Shown here: positions 12,300 to 24,920 of the stretch, in pieces
How the letters are laid out: every line of letters begins with the position of its first letter
Numbering within the stretch: the first letter of the stretch is position 1
DNA from: Prinia subflava
Taxonomy: Eukaryota; Chordata; Aves; Passeriformes; Cisticolidae
Reading direction: 5' to 3'
Length of the DNA: 64,000 nt
NCBI RefSeq assembly: GCF_021018805.1
Contig: NC_086259.1
Coordinates: 15,705,501 to 15,769,500, forward strand
Notes under the pieces: model-generated
The model's database searches: none
The model's input: only the letters and a program-made list of their open reading frames with translations
Told to the model about the DNA's origin: nothing
Position numbers and translations under genes: made by a program

Positions 12300-12430
12300 C
12301 TTGCTCCCTGTTTCTTTCTTTCTTACTTTTTATTTCAGTCTGTCATTGTCAGTTTCTCTTTTTCCTTTCCTTCATTTTTTCTCTCTCCATTTTTCTTCTT
12401 CCACTCCCTGTTCTCCTCTTTGTCTCTGAC
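12300..12430. repeat. Pyrimidine-rich tract
   Basis: More than 120 bp dominated by C and T on the plus strand, with TTTC, CTCTC and TCCTTC motifs. It is a low-complexity homopurine/homopyrimidine-like tract. The frames open across it encode mostly Phe/Ser/Leu and look artefactual. Confidence 0.65.
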
Positions 12431-15400
12431 TCTCCTCTGTGGAGATAGCCAGTATAAAAAAAGGCCTTTTCCAAACGAAAAAACAAGACACCAAGATGTA
12501 GAGCCCTCGTTTCTATTAGAAACACTTGTGAAAATAATTTTTCTTGCAATCTCACTTTGGTTTCAGCTCAGGAGGGATGTGCAGGGAACATTAAAAAAGG
12601 AAAAGCAATTGAAAAGAAACAGACTCCAACCCCTCCATTTTAATATCCTAGATGTGCCTAAGTCATTGGCTTTCAAATATATTTTGGTGTAAAATTTGGC
12701 ACATTTACAGCCGGCCAGATTTATTTATTTGACTGGCTTACATTTTTCCAGTTGATTTACCTGAGGCAATGTCTGTGTGAATTACTCCACAATGCATTGA
12801 CTCCAGTGTTCATTAAAGGTAGTTAAGTGATCCTGTGTCTAATATTAAAGCAAACCCCATTAACCTTAACTAGTATCATATCAGCAAAACAAAAAGAACT
12901 GAATAAAGCAAAATAGATCGGGTATTTATAGTTCTTGGAAAAGATCCAGCGAATTCACATCAAGCTCCTAATAGTCCTAATAAGCACTTGCTGGTTATCC
13001 CCATGAAGAAGGAGGAGGCTGGGTTAGGGCTGTGTCTGCAGCAGGGCTCAGGCCCCGTGGGGCTTTGGCAAGGGGAGGTGCTGGCAGGCACACTGCAGGG
13101 CGTTGTCCGACCCTTTTTCCCCTGCTTTCCTTTCAAATTTAACATTTCCCATTTTAATGGTGATTTTTCACCCTCTGTTGTTGCCCGTGTAGGTGAGCGA
13201 GCAAACCCCCTTGCTGGGACTGAAGAGCCAGAAGCTTTTAGGGGAATGGAGTTGCCTTTTCAACCAGTGTCAGCTTCCACTGCTGCCCATTGTTCTGCCA
13301 GACAGTCACTGACTGCTGGGACCTCTACTTGCCAAATCAGATAGAGGTGAACCAGCAGAAACCCATGCCAGATCTTGGCTTCTTTCATTTTTCCTCCCTG
13401 CTTTTTCTTTTGACATCTGGGAGACAAACCTCAGATATTCTCAGACCTCAGGTAGGGCTTTTTATTAAAGAAGTCTTTCCAGCAGCACTGCAATAATTTG
13501 ACTTATATCAAGGTTGAATGACTCCTTGTCAGGTGTTAAGCTCATGACCTTTCAAGCCAAACACACTTATACTAACCAGTTTACCATTGGAATGATCAAT
13601 ATCTTGTAAGTGAGAAAGTCTAGACAGATCTTATTTTGTCCTTTGGTATCACTTGTGGCTTTGGGATTGATCATTATATGTGGCTGGGGAAAAATTGCCT
13701 ATACATTTCATGCTCTGCATTTATCTTGACAAGGTTCTCTAGGATTATATTTTCATAATCTGAATGGCAGTGGAACAGCTGCTCAGACTGTGCAAGCCCT
13801 TCTTATCGGGCTGAATTTAAGCTACGGTAATTACTCTTTCTCCTTATGTATTTCTTTTTTAAACAAGCGTGTACTATACATTAAAATGTATGGTTGGGGC
13901 GGCAGGGGCCATGCTGAGAAGCTTGGAAAATGCTGCTAAAGTCTATTTCCTTCCACAAAGTAGCTGATGTGGGTTTGTATTTTATTCTAAATGTAAGCCC
14001 ATGTCTGAGCACGGGTGGGCTGTGAAGCAGGGTCCCGGCCTACGGAGGGAAAATGTTGTTTTATTAACAAACCTTAGAGTTAAGATTCCCTGAGTCTGGA
14101 GGCAGTTTAGGAAAGCTAGAAGAGCCAATAGCAATAGCCAGTAGTAAAGGACTGACTGAAGCCTTCAACTGGTCCCTTTGCAGAGAGTCCTTGGTGAAAC
14201 CCCTGCCCAGGGAAGCAGCTGAAGCATCCCCAGGGCCACGGGGCCCTGCCCAGGCTGGTGCCAGGCTTGGGAGGTGCCTGAGTGACACGGGGATGGAAGC
14301 ACTGAAATACAGCAGGCAGATGGGTGGCTGTTTGCTGGTGCCCTTTACTGTGGGACAGAGGAAATGGGACAATAGAGAGGTATCTTGGAGAGAAAGAATG
14401 TGGAGCTTTTCTCTTGAGTTTTTCTTTTTTTTTTTTTTTCCCTACACTGCTAACTGCGGTATTTACTGGATGCCTTTTCTGGGCTGTGCTTTTTCTTCTC
14501 TCCCCCACCCCTGTTGCATTCGCAGAGTGCTTTCCAAGGGGTGTTTTGTGAATTAGCTTCATGCTTTAAAAGAGAAGATTGCTCTGGCAGAGAACAGCAT
14601 AGTTGTAAAAGTGTCAAGGTGTTATGAATGTCCGGATGATAGAGCCCAGTTGTTATCTGCTGGGTAGTGAGGGAGGATGGCTAATGATGTGCAGCATGTA
14701 AACCGTTTGTTGCTCTAATCCATCTGTGTGGAGAGGAGTGAAAAAGAGGGGCGAAATCCTGGGAAAATTACTTGGACAGCTGGAGATAAAGTGTGTACTG
14801 ATGGAGTCATCCAGAGGTAGCTGTCAACATGAGCTGTGTTTGCATATAATCCATGCGATGCACAATGATTCCTTTTGGTACCGTTTTTTTTATGGGGGTT
14901 CATGTGTCTGTGCACAGACCTTAATTACTATCCAGTATCTCTTACCAACTGGGCTCCAGTTTTAAGTGAGGAATGTGATTTTAATCAATTCGTGGCTGGG
15001 TGGTGGAGAGAAGTACTACAAACAGACCAAAGCAAGACATATGGATCCCTTTGGAGGACCTGAATTAAATGAGAAGCAGTCATTTTATTAATTCTGCTGT
15101 GTTTTATAGACCTTTTATATGGAACATTAGCCATACAACTTCACTAGCTAATTAAAAAGGGCTCTTATCAATTTGCTGGGCAGTTGCTTATGCAGGGGCG
15201 AAAGAAAAAAATGAAGAAGAAATAATATATTTTTTTTTAAGTTCCAGAAAATCACTAACCTTAAGGGGGTACAGAACAGATCACCAAATGCCTGGTGAGA
15301 CTATTTGGACTGCTTATCTTCACTCTTCCAAAAGAACTGTTGTAAAAAGTGAGCATTACACAACACTTTGAGGCTGATCTGCACCGTGCGTGGTGTTCAT

Positions 15401-15824
15401 ATGGAAACCTTACACGGGTCTGGTGCAGTGCCTGCAGATATGTGAGCACAGGCTGAATTGGGGGCTTTGTACACTGGATTTCTATGATCCCTCCTGGCAC
15501 AGAAGGCACCCTTTTCCTTGGGCTGGCTTTAGCCTTCAACAGCAGCAGTTTGAGTGGCTTTGTTCCTAGCCAGGACTGAGGAGTGCGTGATGCTGGCGGG
15601 CGTGGAACGTGGAATCTTTTTGCAGAGGGAGGGGAGAGAGAAACAAGGGCGTGGGAGCCTCCCTGGTCCCGACTGATCATCACATCAGCACAGAACTGAT
15701 GGCTTTGAAATGGACTTTGCCTTCTGCAGGCAGCGTGAGAGGAAGGGCAGGACACACGGGGCAAGGGTATAGAAATGGGCAGTGCCTCTCTGAGTGCGGG
15801 ATGGGGCCAGGCTGGAGCCGTCCC

Positions 15825-15954
15825 AGCACCTGAAAACCAACATCACAAAAAACCAATCAGTATGGATGGAGAAAAGTCTTCTAAACCCCAGCACCTGAAA
15901 GGCAGCATCACAAAAAAGCAATCAGCAGGGACGGAGAAAAGTCTTCTAAACCCC
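15825..15954. repeat. 65-bp tandem duplication, two copies
   Basis: Two head-to-tail copies, 15825-15889 and 15890-15954, share AGCACCTGAAA, a CATCACAAAAAA block, CAATCAG and GGAGAAAAGTCTTCTAAACCCC. A handful of substitutions separates them, so the duplication is fairly recent. The unit is not a multiple of three and no gene is implied. Confidence 0.85.
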
Positions 15955-16705
15955 TTGCACCTCCATAAGCCCTTCCTTTACGTGGCGTATTGGATTTTAC
16001 AGGCACGGGGTCTGCTGGGAGCTGTCTGCCGAGCACACAGTTAGCAGTGATTGAACACCGGCGTTTTTAGCATTTTGACTGAAATCCAGTGTAAACTCGT
16101 GAGTGAACTGCTGGCCTGGGCTGGGTCTCTGGTGGACAGCAGCCAGCCGTGCATCGCAGGCCGCGCAGCCACGCAGAGCCCGGACCTGGCTGCGGGTCAC
16201 AGCTCAAAGGAAGCCTGAAATTTCACTTCAATGGGTCCTGAATTACCTCTCATCCTGGGGAAAGCTTTATTTCTCTTCCTCTCTTTTCTCCCAGCATAGA
16301 GCCAGCGTGGCTGGAGAAGAGAGGAGAAAGGGAGCCGGTGCTGCGACCATCTCAAATGTACCTGGACTACAAACAAACCAGTATTTTCCTTCCAGCAAAG
16401 CTGTTCCTTTAATCTTTATGAGCAGGAGAAATTCATGCATTACAGAGGCACAAAAAAACGAGAACGGAAAGGCGGGTGGGAATAGTTGCATTAGAATTAA
16501 GCCCTGTTTTTAATATGACACCTGTCAGACTTATTGTTAAAAATATGGAGAAAGGCTCCCTTCAGAAATAATAACATTGCAGCAAGGTTAGTTACACACA
16601 GTGAGTCCTGTCAGCAGCTGCAATTAGAAGTTGTTTACCACCGAGCCAAGCAGCTCGGCAGCATCAGGGCTGCACGGACCTTCCACGGGGCTCTCGGATA
16701 ATCCT

Positions 16706-17125
16706 GCCTTGCCTTGCCTTGCCTAGCCTAGCCTAGCCTTGCCTTGCCTTGCCTTGCCTAACCTAGCCTAGCCTAGCCTAGCCTTGCCTTGCCTTGCCTT
16801 GCCTTGCCTTGCCTAGCCTAGCCTAGCCTTGCCTTGCCTTGCCTTGCCTAGCCTAGCCTAGCCTAGCCTAGCCTTGCCTTGCCTTGCCTTGCCTAGCCTT
16901 GCCTTGCCTTGCCTTGCCTTGCCTTGCCTTGCCTTGCCTTGCCTAGCCTTGCCTTGCCTTGCCTTGCCTTGCCTTGCCTTGCCTTGCCTAGCCTAGCCTT
17001 GCCTTGCCTTGCCTTGCCTTGCCTTGCCTTGCCTTGCCTTGCCTAGCCTAGCCTAGCCTAGCCTAGCCCAGCCTTGCCTTGCCTTGCCTTGCCTTGCCTA
17101 GCCTTGCCTTGCCTTGCCTTGCCTT
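16706..17125. repeat. Pentanucleotide array (GCCTT/GCCTA)84
   Basis: An uninterrupted 420-bp array of exactly 84 five-base units: about 57 GCCTT, 25 GCCTA, one ACCTA and one GCCCA. The GCCTA units are clustered in blocks (for example near 16721-16735, 16756-16780, 16846-16870 and 17041-17065) rather than scattered. That pattern suggests spread by repeated slippage or unequal exchange of mixed segments. No insertion or deletion breaks the phase. Confidence 0.97.
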
Positions 17126-17429
17126 CCCAATGACGCTATCACCCAGCCCGGGATTAAGCGCTGCTTTAGTCAGGGCCAGCTTTAGGCTGCCGGGCAATTA
17201 AAGGATCAGGGTGGGGTGGAGGGCAGGGGATGTGTGGCAAGGAGAGCCCCTGACAAACAGGAGCTGTCAGAGAGCCCTGCCCTGCAGGGACACTCCTGTT
17301 CAAAGCCATTCCTTGCCCAGGCAAAGCCCCTCGGCCGCGGCCACCTGAAGAAATCACCCGGCACCGCGGCAGACTGCAGGATTAATTCCATTTGTGCCTT
17401 CAGCCAGATTTCAAAGTGAGGCTCTGGAG

Positions 17430-18500
17430 ACATGGGAGAAATTAATTTATTAAAAAGCAATAGCTTGATAATGCACATGATGATAGAATAAATGAATCTG
17501 TTCAATATCTTATAAAACAGTTGGCAATCACATAATAGAGCGTTCATTGTCAATTTAGTAGCTTGTCTCATTATACTCTGCAAATAGTAGTAAAATGGTG
17601 TATTATTCATGAACCAACATGCTTTAATTACTTTTAGTGCACATTTATTTTTTCAAATGTAATATGAGTTAGATTCAGCCATAACTGTAACTCAGCTGAT
17701 GAATCTTGAAGCAGTAACACAAACTGGAAGAGAAATTTTATGAGCACAAGGATCGGTTTCTGGGAAGTTTGTAGCATTTCTACATGCTATGAAAGCAGTC
17801 CTAAAATGCCAGTCTCAGGTGTTGTCCCAAATTTGGATTGTAGCTGGTAATAGTTCGGTAAATATAAATTATTAATTGATAATGCAATCAGGTGAAATTT
17901 CAAATTTCATCATTTGCTAGGGTTGTTGGTTTTTTGGGGATTTTTTTCCCTGCTATAAAGCAAACCCCTGTATCTAATACAGTTTATTTGTTGGCTTTAC
18001 ACAGAGAAATTGTCTTGTTAACACTCCCTCCCTGCTTGGCTTCTCACACACACTTTTCACCAGTTTAATTTGCTATGAAGGTCTCACACACATGCAGCCA
18101 AGGTCAGTGAAAGTCCACTGCTCATTTCAATTAAAATGTTTGCAAGGATTTATACATAATAAACTGATCTTGCCTATAATAATAGGTTTCCTTAAGTCAG
18201 TCTGCTGCTACTAAGTATAATGTTGCAGCACACAACAATTCTATTTCTATGTACACAGAAAAAAGAGCACAGTAAAATAAGATGACTTGAAAATGCAATT
18301 AAAGTGTAAATCTTTTCACCCATTAACATTTAGGGTCCATTAGATTGCTTTGTCTTTTACAATATTAAATGCTAAAATGTTTTGCTTTTATTCTGTAACA
18401 GTATATTCTAGTTCTATTTATAATACAAATGTAATTTAGCTCCTAATAAATCTTGGCTTTAATTGGTTATTAAGTATGTGCTACTCTGTCATAAATTTAA
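17430..18500. other. Candidate conserved non-coding block
   Basis: About 1 kb of AT-rich, repeat-free sequence with many ATTA/TAAT cores, beginning around AATTAATTTATTAAAAAG. Its texture resembles vertebrate developmental enhancers. The claim is inference from composition alone. Confidence 0.3.
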
Positions 18501-20741
18501 TCCACAGAATTTCTTTTTTTTCCCCCCCCATTCATCTCCCTGGCTTTGCATTCTGGGGTCAGGAACAGGTTTTGGTGCCACCATCAGCACTCAGCCCGTG
18601 TGAGCATCCCCCAGGGGTGTGAGTTGGGGTGGTTGCCCTCACTCTGAGCCTTTCAGGAGGAGATGGAGCCCTGCAGGCTGGAGGCTGAACCCACACACGG
18701 GCTCCTCGTGCCTCTGTCCAGAGAGAAATGCTCTTGCAAGGTGTTTGCTCTCTCCTCAGGGACTCGAGGTACCAGTGGCTGGCTCTGTCTGACTCTCCCA
18801 GATGGAGCTGTGGCCAGTGCTGGAGCTTTGGCCCTAATAAAGGTTGTGGGGGTTATGAATCAGGGCTGAATTTCACTCTTTTGCCCTTGATGTTATCTTC
18901 TGCCTTGAAAGGTGTCCAAACTGTGGCTGCACAATTATGACTCTTTTCCTCAGGCCTCAGTAAGCACAATTTAGACTAGTTTTTATTGGTCACTGAGGAT
19001 GAGTTTCTAAGGTTTTTTAGATTCAAGAACTGGGGTAATAGCATTGTGAGGGCATGGCCCAGTTTCCTTTGTAATCCTGATTTCAGTTCCCACTAGTAAC
19101 CTGAAGCCATGACTGTTTAATCCTTAATTCCTGCCACAATTAACATCTCATATTCAGGAGTACTTCTCAGTGATTTGGAAGGAAATCTGTCCCCAGCTAG
19201 GTCAGCCCTAGCCAGTCTCTTCACTAAGTGGGAAGGGATCCTTCTCAGCTCGAGTCAAACACAGTAACACCTCATTTAATGGTGCAATAGAGCAGAGAAT
19301 CTGTTCACTGGATGCAGCAGGAATCAACATCCTTGCAATTAGAGCTAGTGAGCAATGCAGGCACACAAACTCATAAGCTACTAATGAACTATTTGAGCAA
19401 TTCTACAGGTATTTATATAAGGCTGAGACAGCATCCGCTGCTGAAGAGCTCCCCCCACCTCCCACGTATTCCCAGGGAAGCTTTAACTGAAGTGAAATTT
19501 CTTTATGTAAATACAGGCAATGCAGAGAGCCCCGTGTGCTCTGCCACTGCCTCTGCACCCGTGGCTTTGGTTTGTGCTGGTGAACAAGCAGGGCTGCTCT
19601 GCTGGCACTTTGCTACATGTCAGTGCCCACAAAGGTCAGTCTGCTTCCCCTCACCGACATTTTCACACTCGTGAATGCATCATCACACCATGGCAGATGA
19701 ACCAGAGGACAGATTTTTATTATTCCTTTTCCAGCACCTTTATATCATCCTGCCTGGTTCACACTTACCCTGGGTTTCTCACCTTCATTTGCACAAGTAA
19801 AGGCTGAATCCTGGCCGTTCCCCTGTCGGATAATCTCAAAGAGCACCTCACTGAGGATGTCATCCCTTGCTGTGGGTCACAGCAGGCAGTGTCCAGGGCA
19901 AGCCCCTCCTCACCCAGAGCCAAAGCACACCAGGCAGTGTCCCAGGGTGGCTGAGCTACAGCAGGAACCCCTAAGGCAGCATTTCCCCTGGACTTCTCCA
20001 GGTCAGCAGAGCGAGGGGTGAGGACAAAGCTGTGGGTTACACCTCCCCTTCCCTGGCCTGGTGCCCAGATATTCTTGGGAGCAGCTCTCTATGAACTCTT
20101 GCCTTACTCTCATCAGTGCCTGCTCTGAACGAGGCTGGCAAACCCCACCAAAAGTCAAAACAGAGATGGTGACCTGTTTGCAGAAGTACAAAAAGAGCCT
20201 AAGTGCCACAAAAGCAGAGCTAAAAATGCCATTGCACGGACTTGTGCTCACACTCAAGCCCTGAAGAGCCATTTGAAGGGACCAACCACGCTCATCCCAG
20301 AGCTCTTGCACCTCTGGAATGAGTGACACACCACAGGGAGAGCTCAGCAGAGCTTAGAACATTATATAAGTCACTGCAAGAGCTTATTATTTCACTGTGT
20401 AAATTGCATATGGAACGCTTGGAATGGGCAGGCTTTAACAAACAGAGAAAATAACTACAGCAATTTGTCTTCAAAATAAATAAGGGAGTAAAAATCCCAT
20501 CCATGATGATCAATTGAATTGTACTTCAAAATTTTACTGGCAAATTGGTGAGTCAGTCAGCTAAATATTTGTTTTATGTCCATGAACAAGTAGAAATTAC
20601 AAAAAAATTATAAGAAATCATTTTTTTCCAGAGCACGAGCCAGTCTTTGCCTCACTGGTCTTATTTGCTTAGTAATCCATATATTTACTGCACTTAGAAT
20701 GAAATACAACAGTTCCATCTGAATAATCTGATTACTTTTAG

Positions 20742-20805
20742 TTTCCTAATTTTTATATCAGTCCCCTAGTTTTTGAAACCTTTCTAATTTTTATATCAGT
20801 CCTCT
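20742..20805. repeat. Short direct duplication, period 38 bp
   Basis: The block TTTCCTAATTTTTATATCAG with the following TCCCCTAGTTT recurs 38 bp later as TTTCTAATTTTTATATCAGT then CCTCTGGTTT. It is a small local duplication in AT-rich DNA. Confidence 0.7.
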
Positions 20806-22496
20806 GGTTTGGCACTTTATAATAATCCAATATTTTCTCAACACCAAATTGATTGTTCACATGGATCCCCTTATACCTGAATGTGAAGTTAATGACATCT
20901 TTTGTATGGACCTGTGTTCCCAGACACACTCCATGAACCTATGGATTTACATGTGCAAATAATTGTTTACATTGTCTCACACATATATAAAATATAGGCA
21001 GAAATTCCTATACAATACCAACCATCTGAAAAATAAATTTTCTGGTTTTGTTGATTGCCCTAAGTTAAGAATCTATTACTTTAGCATTCTAAATTTTGGA
21101 AATATGAATGCCTCTGCAAAAGACAGTAGGTGAAATAAACAGGCAAAAAGCTCCATAATGCTAGAAACTGCTTTAAAATCTTGACTGAACTTACAGGAAT
21201 ATCTTCCAGCCCTCCTTAAAATGAGTTCTTGGCTCCTGATATCTGTTAACATTTGATATGCTTTCTGTGATGACCCTGGATGCGTCTGGAGGTCAGTGCT
21301 CCAGAGTTCCTGGCTATCTTTATTGTCCCTAACTTGCTTTCTCTCCAAGACTCTTCCCCCTTGCCAAGAAAAATATTTCCAGTTGTTGTATCTTCAGCAG
21401 CCTCTCTATCAATGCACAACAGATGGATGGTTTTTGTGCTGAAAAGCAGGACCAAGGGCTTTTGCTGCCTGACCATGGGCTGGGTGCTGAAGTGACTTCA
21501 AACCAGGAGAAGAAAAAGGGCTGCAGAGAACTGGAGAGCATCTTAAAACTGTTCATGACAAGGGTTTGCAAGGTGTTTTAATAAAAGAACCATGCAGGTA
21601 AACATTTACACTTGACAAACCCCTCACCCCGTGGGATACTGAGAGTGTTTGGTGAGGTGAGGTTTTTGTTTGAGTTTTGCAGGCACTGCTGAGCCCCTTC
21701 CTCACCATTTCCCACCAGCAGCACATCCTAAACTCCAACAGAGCTTCTCTTGCTCTTGCTTGTTCTTGAAATTTCACTCCTTGACATCTGTGGCTGCAAT
21801 CTCATCCAACTTTGCTCTTAGAGGCCACGGAGCCACCTCCTGTCCCTGGGGAGGGGCCTCTGTTTAGCAGCGCAGGCCCCAGGACATGGCACTGACCACC
21901 AGCTCCTTCCTTCCCCCCTCCTGTCCCTGCCTCCAGAGCTGCCACTTACCTCTAAACCCAGCATATGCCATCAATGACCCTCTCATATTCATTGATCTTC
22001 CCGAGCACATCAACCTGTCTCTCTAAATCTGCACTCTGATTTTTCAAGTAATAGAAAGAATCCCTCTGGATAACCACATAATCATCTCCTTTTGGCTCCT
22101 GGTCAGGCTGCCTCGCTCTTTCTTGCTCTCTCTCTCTTTTTCTGAATGAGGAAGGTGATAAAAATGCTGCCTTCCCATTTCAGTCTTCTGCAAGGCTTCC
22201 TGGGTGCCCCACCAGACTCTCTGCTTCCAGCTCTTTGAAGATGAATGAATAATATCCCTCTGTGTTTCTATTATCTGCAAACTACCAATTAAACAGAACC
22301 AGCAACCAGAGATAAAAGTAGAGCCTTGGCAAAATCCACAGCAAAATGGACACAAAAATTCAGGATATTTTTACACATGCAACCACAGGAAAGTTAGAGA
22401 TGCAGAGTGGGAGGCAGGAGGCAATGCCAGGTATCACCATCCCTGTCAGGGCTCAGACACCCATGGAATCACTCTGTAATTGCTGTGGGACTACAA

Positions 22497-22530
22497 GCTA
22501 ATTATTATATAATTATATAATTATATGTAG
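22497..22530. repeat. AT-only palindromic tract
   Basis: Tandem TTATATAA/AATTATAT units form a short self-complementary AT tract. It is low-complexity, with no assigned function. Confidence 0.6.
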
Positions 22531-24841
22531 CTATTTATATGAGGGGAAGAGATCAAATTTAACACATTACCATAAATTCACAAATCAGGAGCTTTATTTT
22601 AAAATCTTTGACTGCGTGGCCTTTCATCTTTGAACTGTTTGGTAACTTCAAGCATCATTACCCCATAATGTGCTAGAATGTGCAATTAGTGTGAGTACAA
22701 TGACAAACAGTCTGATATTTGTATTGTGTTTAATACAACAGGCCTGTGAATTTGTATGCTCTGAATAATAATGAAATCTGGGTTTAATTATTGATCTTTA
22801 AAAAATGATTTTAATAACCCGTTTAATAATTTTAAATATCAAACAGGGTAAATATAACATGAAACTGTACAGCTGTTAGGCTAAAATGGGATATTATCCA
22901 TCCATCTTTGCTTTTTTTTCCATGGCACCTACCAAAGTAGCATATAAAGGATATGATTTATTTATTTTATTTGGAGTTATGTAATAATAAAAAGACTCCT
23001 GCACAAGGCTCAGTAAACTCTGCCACGACCTTAATGGAGCAGTGTGATCCCAGCCACATTAGTCCAACCCTTCTGCAGGAATTCAGCCAAGGAGTCACCT
23101 CCCAGAGTCCCTTCCCAGCCCTTGGCTGGGCTGGGAGCAGCCCCACAGCCCTCTCCAAGGCAGATGCCCTTTGCAGCAGGGCTGGGAGCTGCTCAGGAGT
23201 GGGATATTTGTGCCCCAGACCCAGTTCCCACCCTTGGAGGGGGTTGCTGCAGCCGCCCTCTGCTTGCCCCAGCAGCAGGGACCAGGCTGGGCACTGCAGC
23301 TCATGGATGATCCAGATTTCAGATCCAGCCTCCAGATTCCAAAGGAGTGGGGTGCAGGACTGCAAACCATCTGCTGACACTGCAGAGCAAAGTGTTTAAC
23401 CACGGGTGTGCGAGGGTAGGCTCTGACTGGGGTTATTCATGTGCTGAGCACGTGGGAAGCTGCTTCTCCAGGCTACTGCCACAGTGTTCATCATGGTCTT
23501 ACACTGAATTTGGTGGATGCCTTTATTTTTATCTCTTTGTCTAGCTATAAAATTGTCATTAACTTATTTTTTCTCTCTTTTTTTTTCCCCCCTTTGGTAT
23601 TTTGCTGTTTGTCACAGCCAGCAAGATAACTGTACAGATAACTTCTTCTTCTCAAGTGAAAGGAAATGGAAATAGCATCTGTCTACAAAAATCAATTTAG
23701 AAACCACCTATATATTTTTGGGCTCAGACAATGGGTGTTTCCAAAGCCATGCCTTCTAAAACTCTTTGAGTGTAAAAAGAAGAAAAAAAAAAAAAATACC
23801 TGGATGTGAGCTATCATCCATTAACCAGGAAAACTCACTCATATACTCAGATGCATGAGCCAAAATGAACTTCAGATGGAAATGGATGGGAGACAGGCTA
23901 CGTTGTCTGATTTGCTTGGGTTATTCCATTATTAATCTCTTTGCTTCCATTTATTTTAATGACCATAGCCAAAAAAGTTTCATTTGTGAAGAACATTTTT
24001 CTTAAGGGCTTCTTTACACGTAGTTGACTGTGCTCTATTTTGTCACAAGTGCCAAGAGCAGGGCTGCCTTCCTTAAATCTGCTCCAATTGTGTCTAAAAT
24101 GTGTTGGTGCCTTGACCTGGAGAGAGTCAAGGCCTTGGCCCCACAGGATTTGCATTCAGGAGCCCAGTGCAGGGCCCTGATCACACACCCCTCTCCCAAG
24201 GAGGTTTCTCTCTAGCAGACAGTGAAAAACTCTGAGATGGAGAAGGAAAAAGACAAAAAAACCAGAGTCTATTAGAAGAGGTGCTAATGGGTCTGGCCTG
24301 CATGTGTGGGACAGAGGATGAGATTTTCTCCAAACTCACTGGGTCTCTGCTCTTGCAGCTCCTCCAGCACAGCCACCACCTTTTCCTTCTCTCCTGTCCT
24401 GTCCCCCCCAAAACAAAACCCAGGCAGCTGAGTGGGTTTTCCTAAATGAGATACACCTAATTAGTAGCTAGTTGTATTCTTGCTGATCACACACATTTTC
24501 AGCTCTTTGTTTATAACCCAGCATATGCATCCGTAGAGCATTTTTACAAGTAAATGTACACATTTCATTAAAAGTACCGTCTTGGCTGCTTCCATAGCTT
24601 TGTTCTATAAAAGAGTCTTGTAGGAGAGTTGTTTATTCCCTCAGCCCAAAGGAAAAGAGAAAAAATCACTTCCATTACGATATTAATGCAATTTCAACTA
24701 ATTAATGTATGATTTTCCAGGGCTATATTTATAAATCAAATCTGGTGATGAAGCCCTTGTCCCTGCCAGCTCACCTGGGTCCTGTGGCTCTCACTTTGCA
24801 GTCCCACAAGCTGAATGCCCACAGAAAGGCAAGGTAAACTC

Positions 24842-24920
24842 TGCTCAGAGTCACACCATAATTCACTAGCAAGACCAGGATTAAACCCCTGGAGATTTTT
24901 GTCCCAGTCTCTTACTTCAA
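24842..24920 (+). mobile_element. Probable MIR SINE tail fragment
   Basis: CAGAGTCACACCATAATTCACTAGCAAG, then ACCAGGATTAAACCCCTGGAG and GTCCCAGTCTCTTAC, follow the order of the MIR 3' half (GGTCACACAG, AGCCAGGATTNGAACCC, then the CCAGTC end). Only the tail is recognisable and it is well diverged, so the call is moderate. Confidence 0.5.

Larger units (their letters stand above)
10990..16705. other. Intergenic sequence downstream of WWOX
   Basis: No supportable gene. The region is mainly unique DNA with a pyrimidine-rich tract at about 12.30-12.43 kb, a poly(T) run near 14.43 kb and a two-copy 65-bp tandem duplication at 15.8-15.95 kb. The open frames (up to about 150 codons) show no domain, and several overlap on both strands, as expected by chance. 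Confidence 0.6.

Noticed and set aside
16706..17125. Interstitial telomere-like array
   Set aside because: The complement of the units (AAGGC, TAGGC) is not the vertebrate TTAGGG repeat and does not match it in length.
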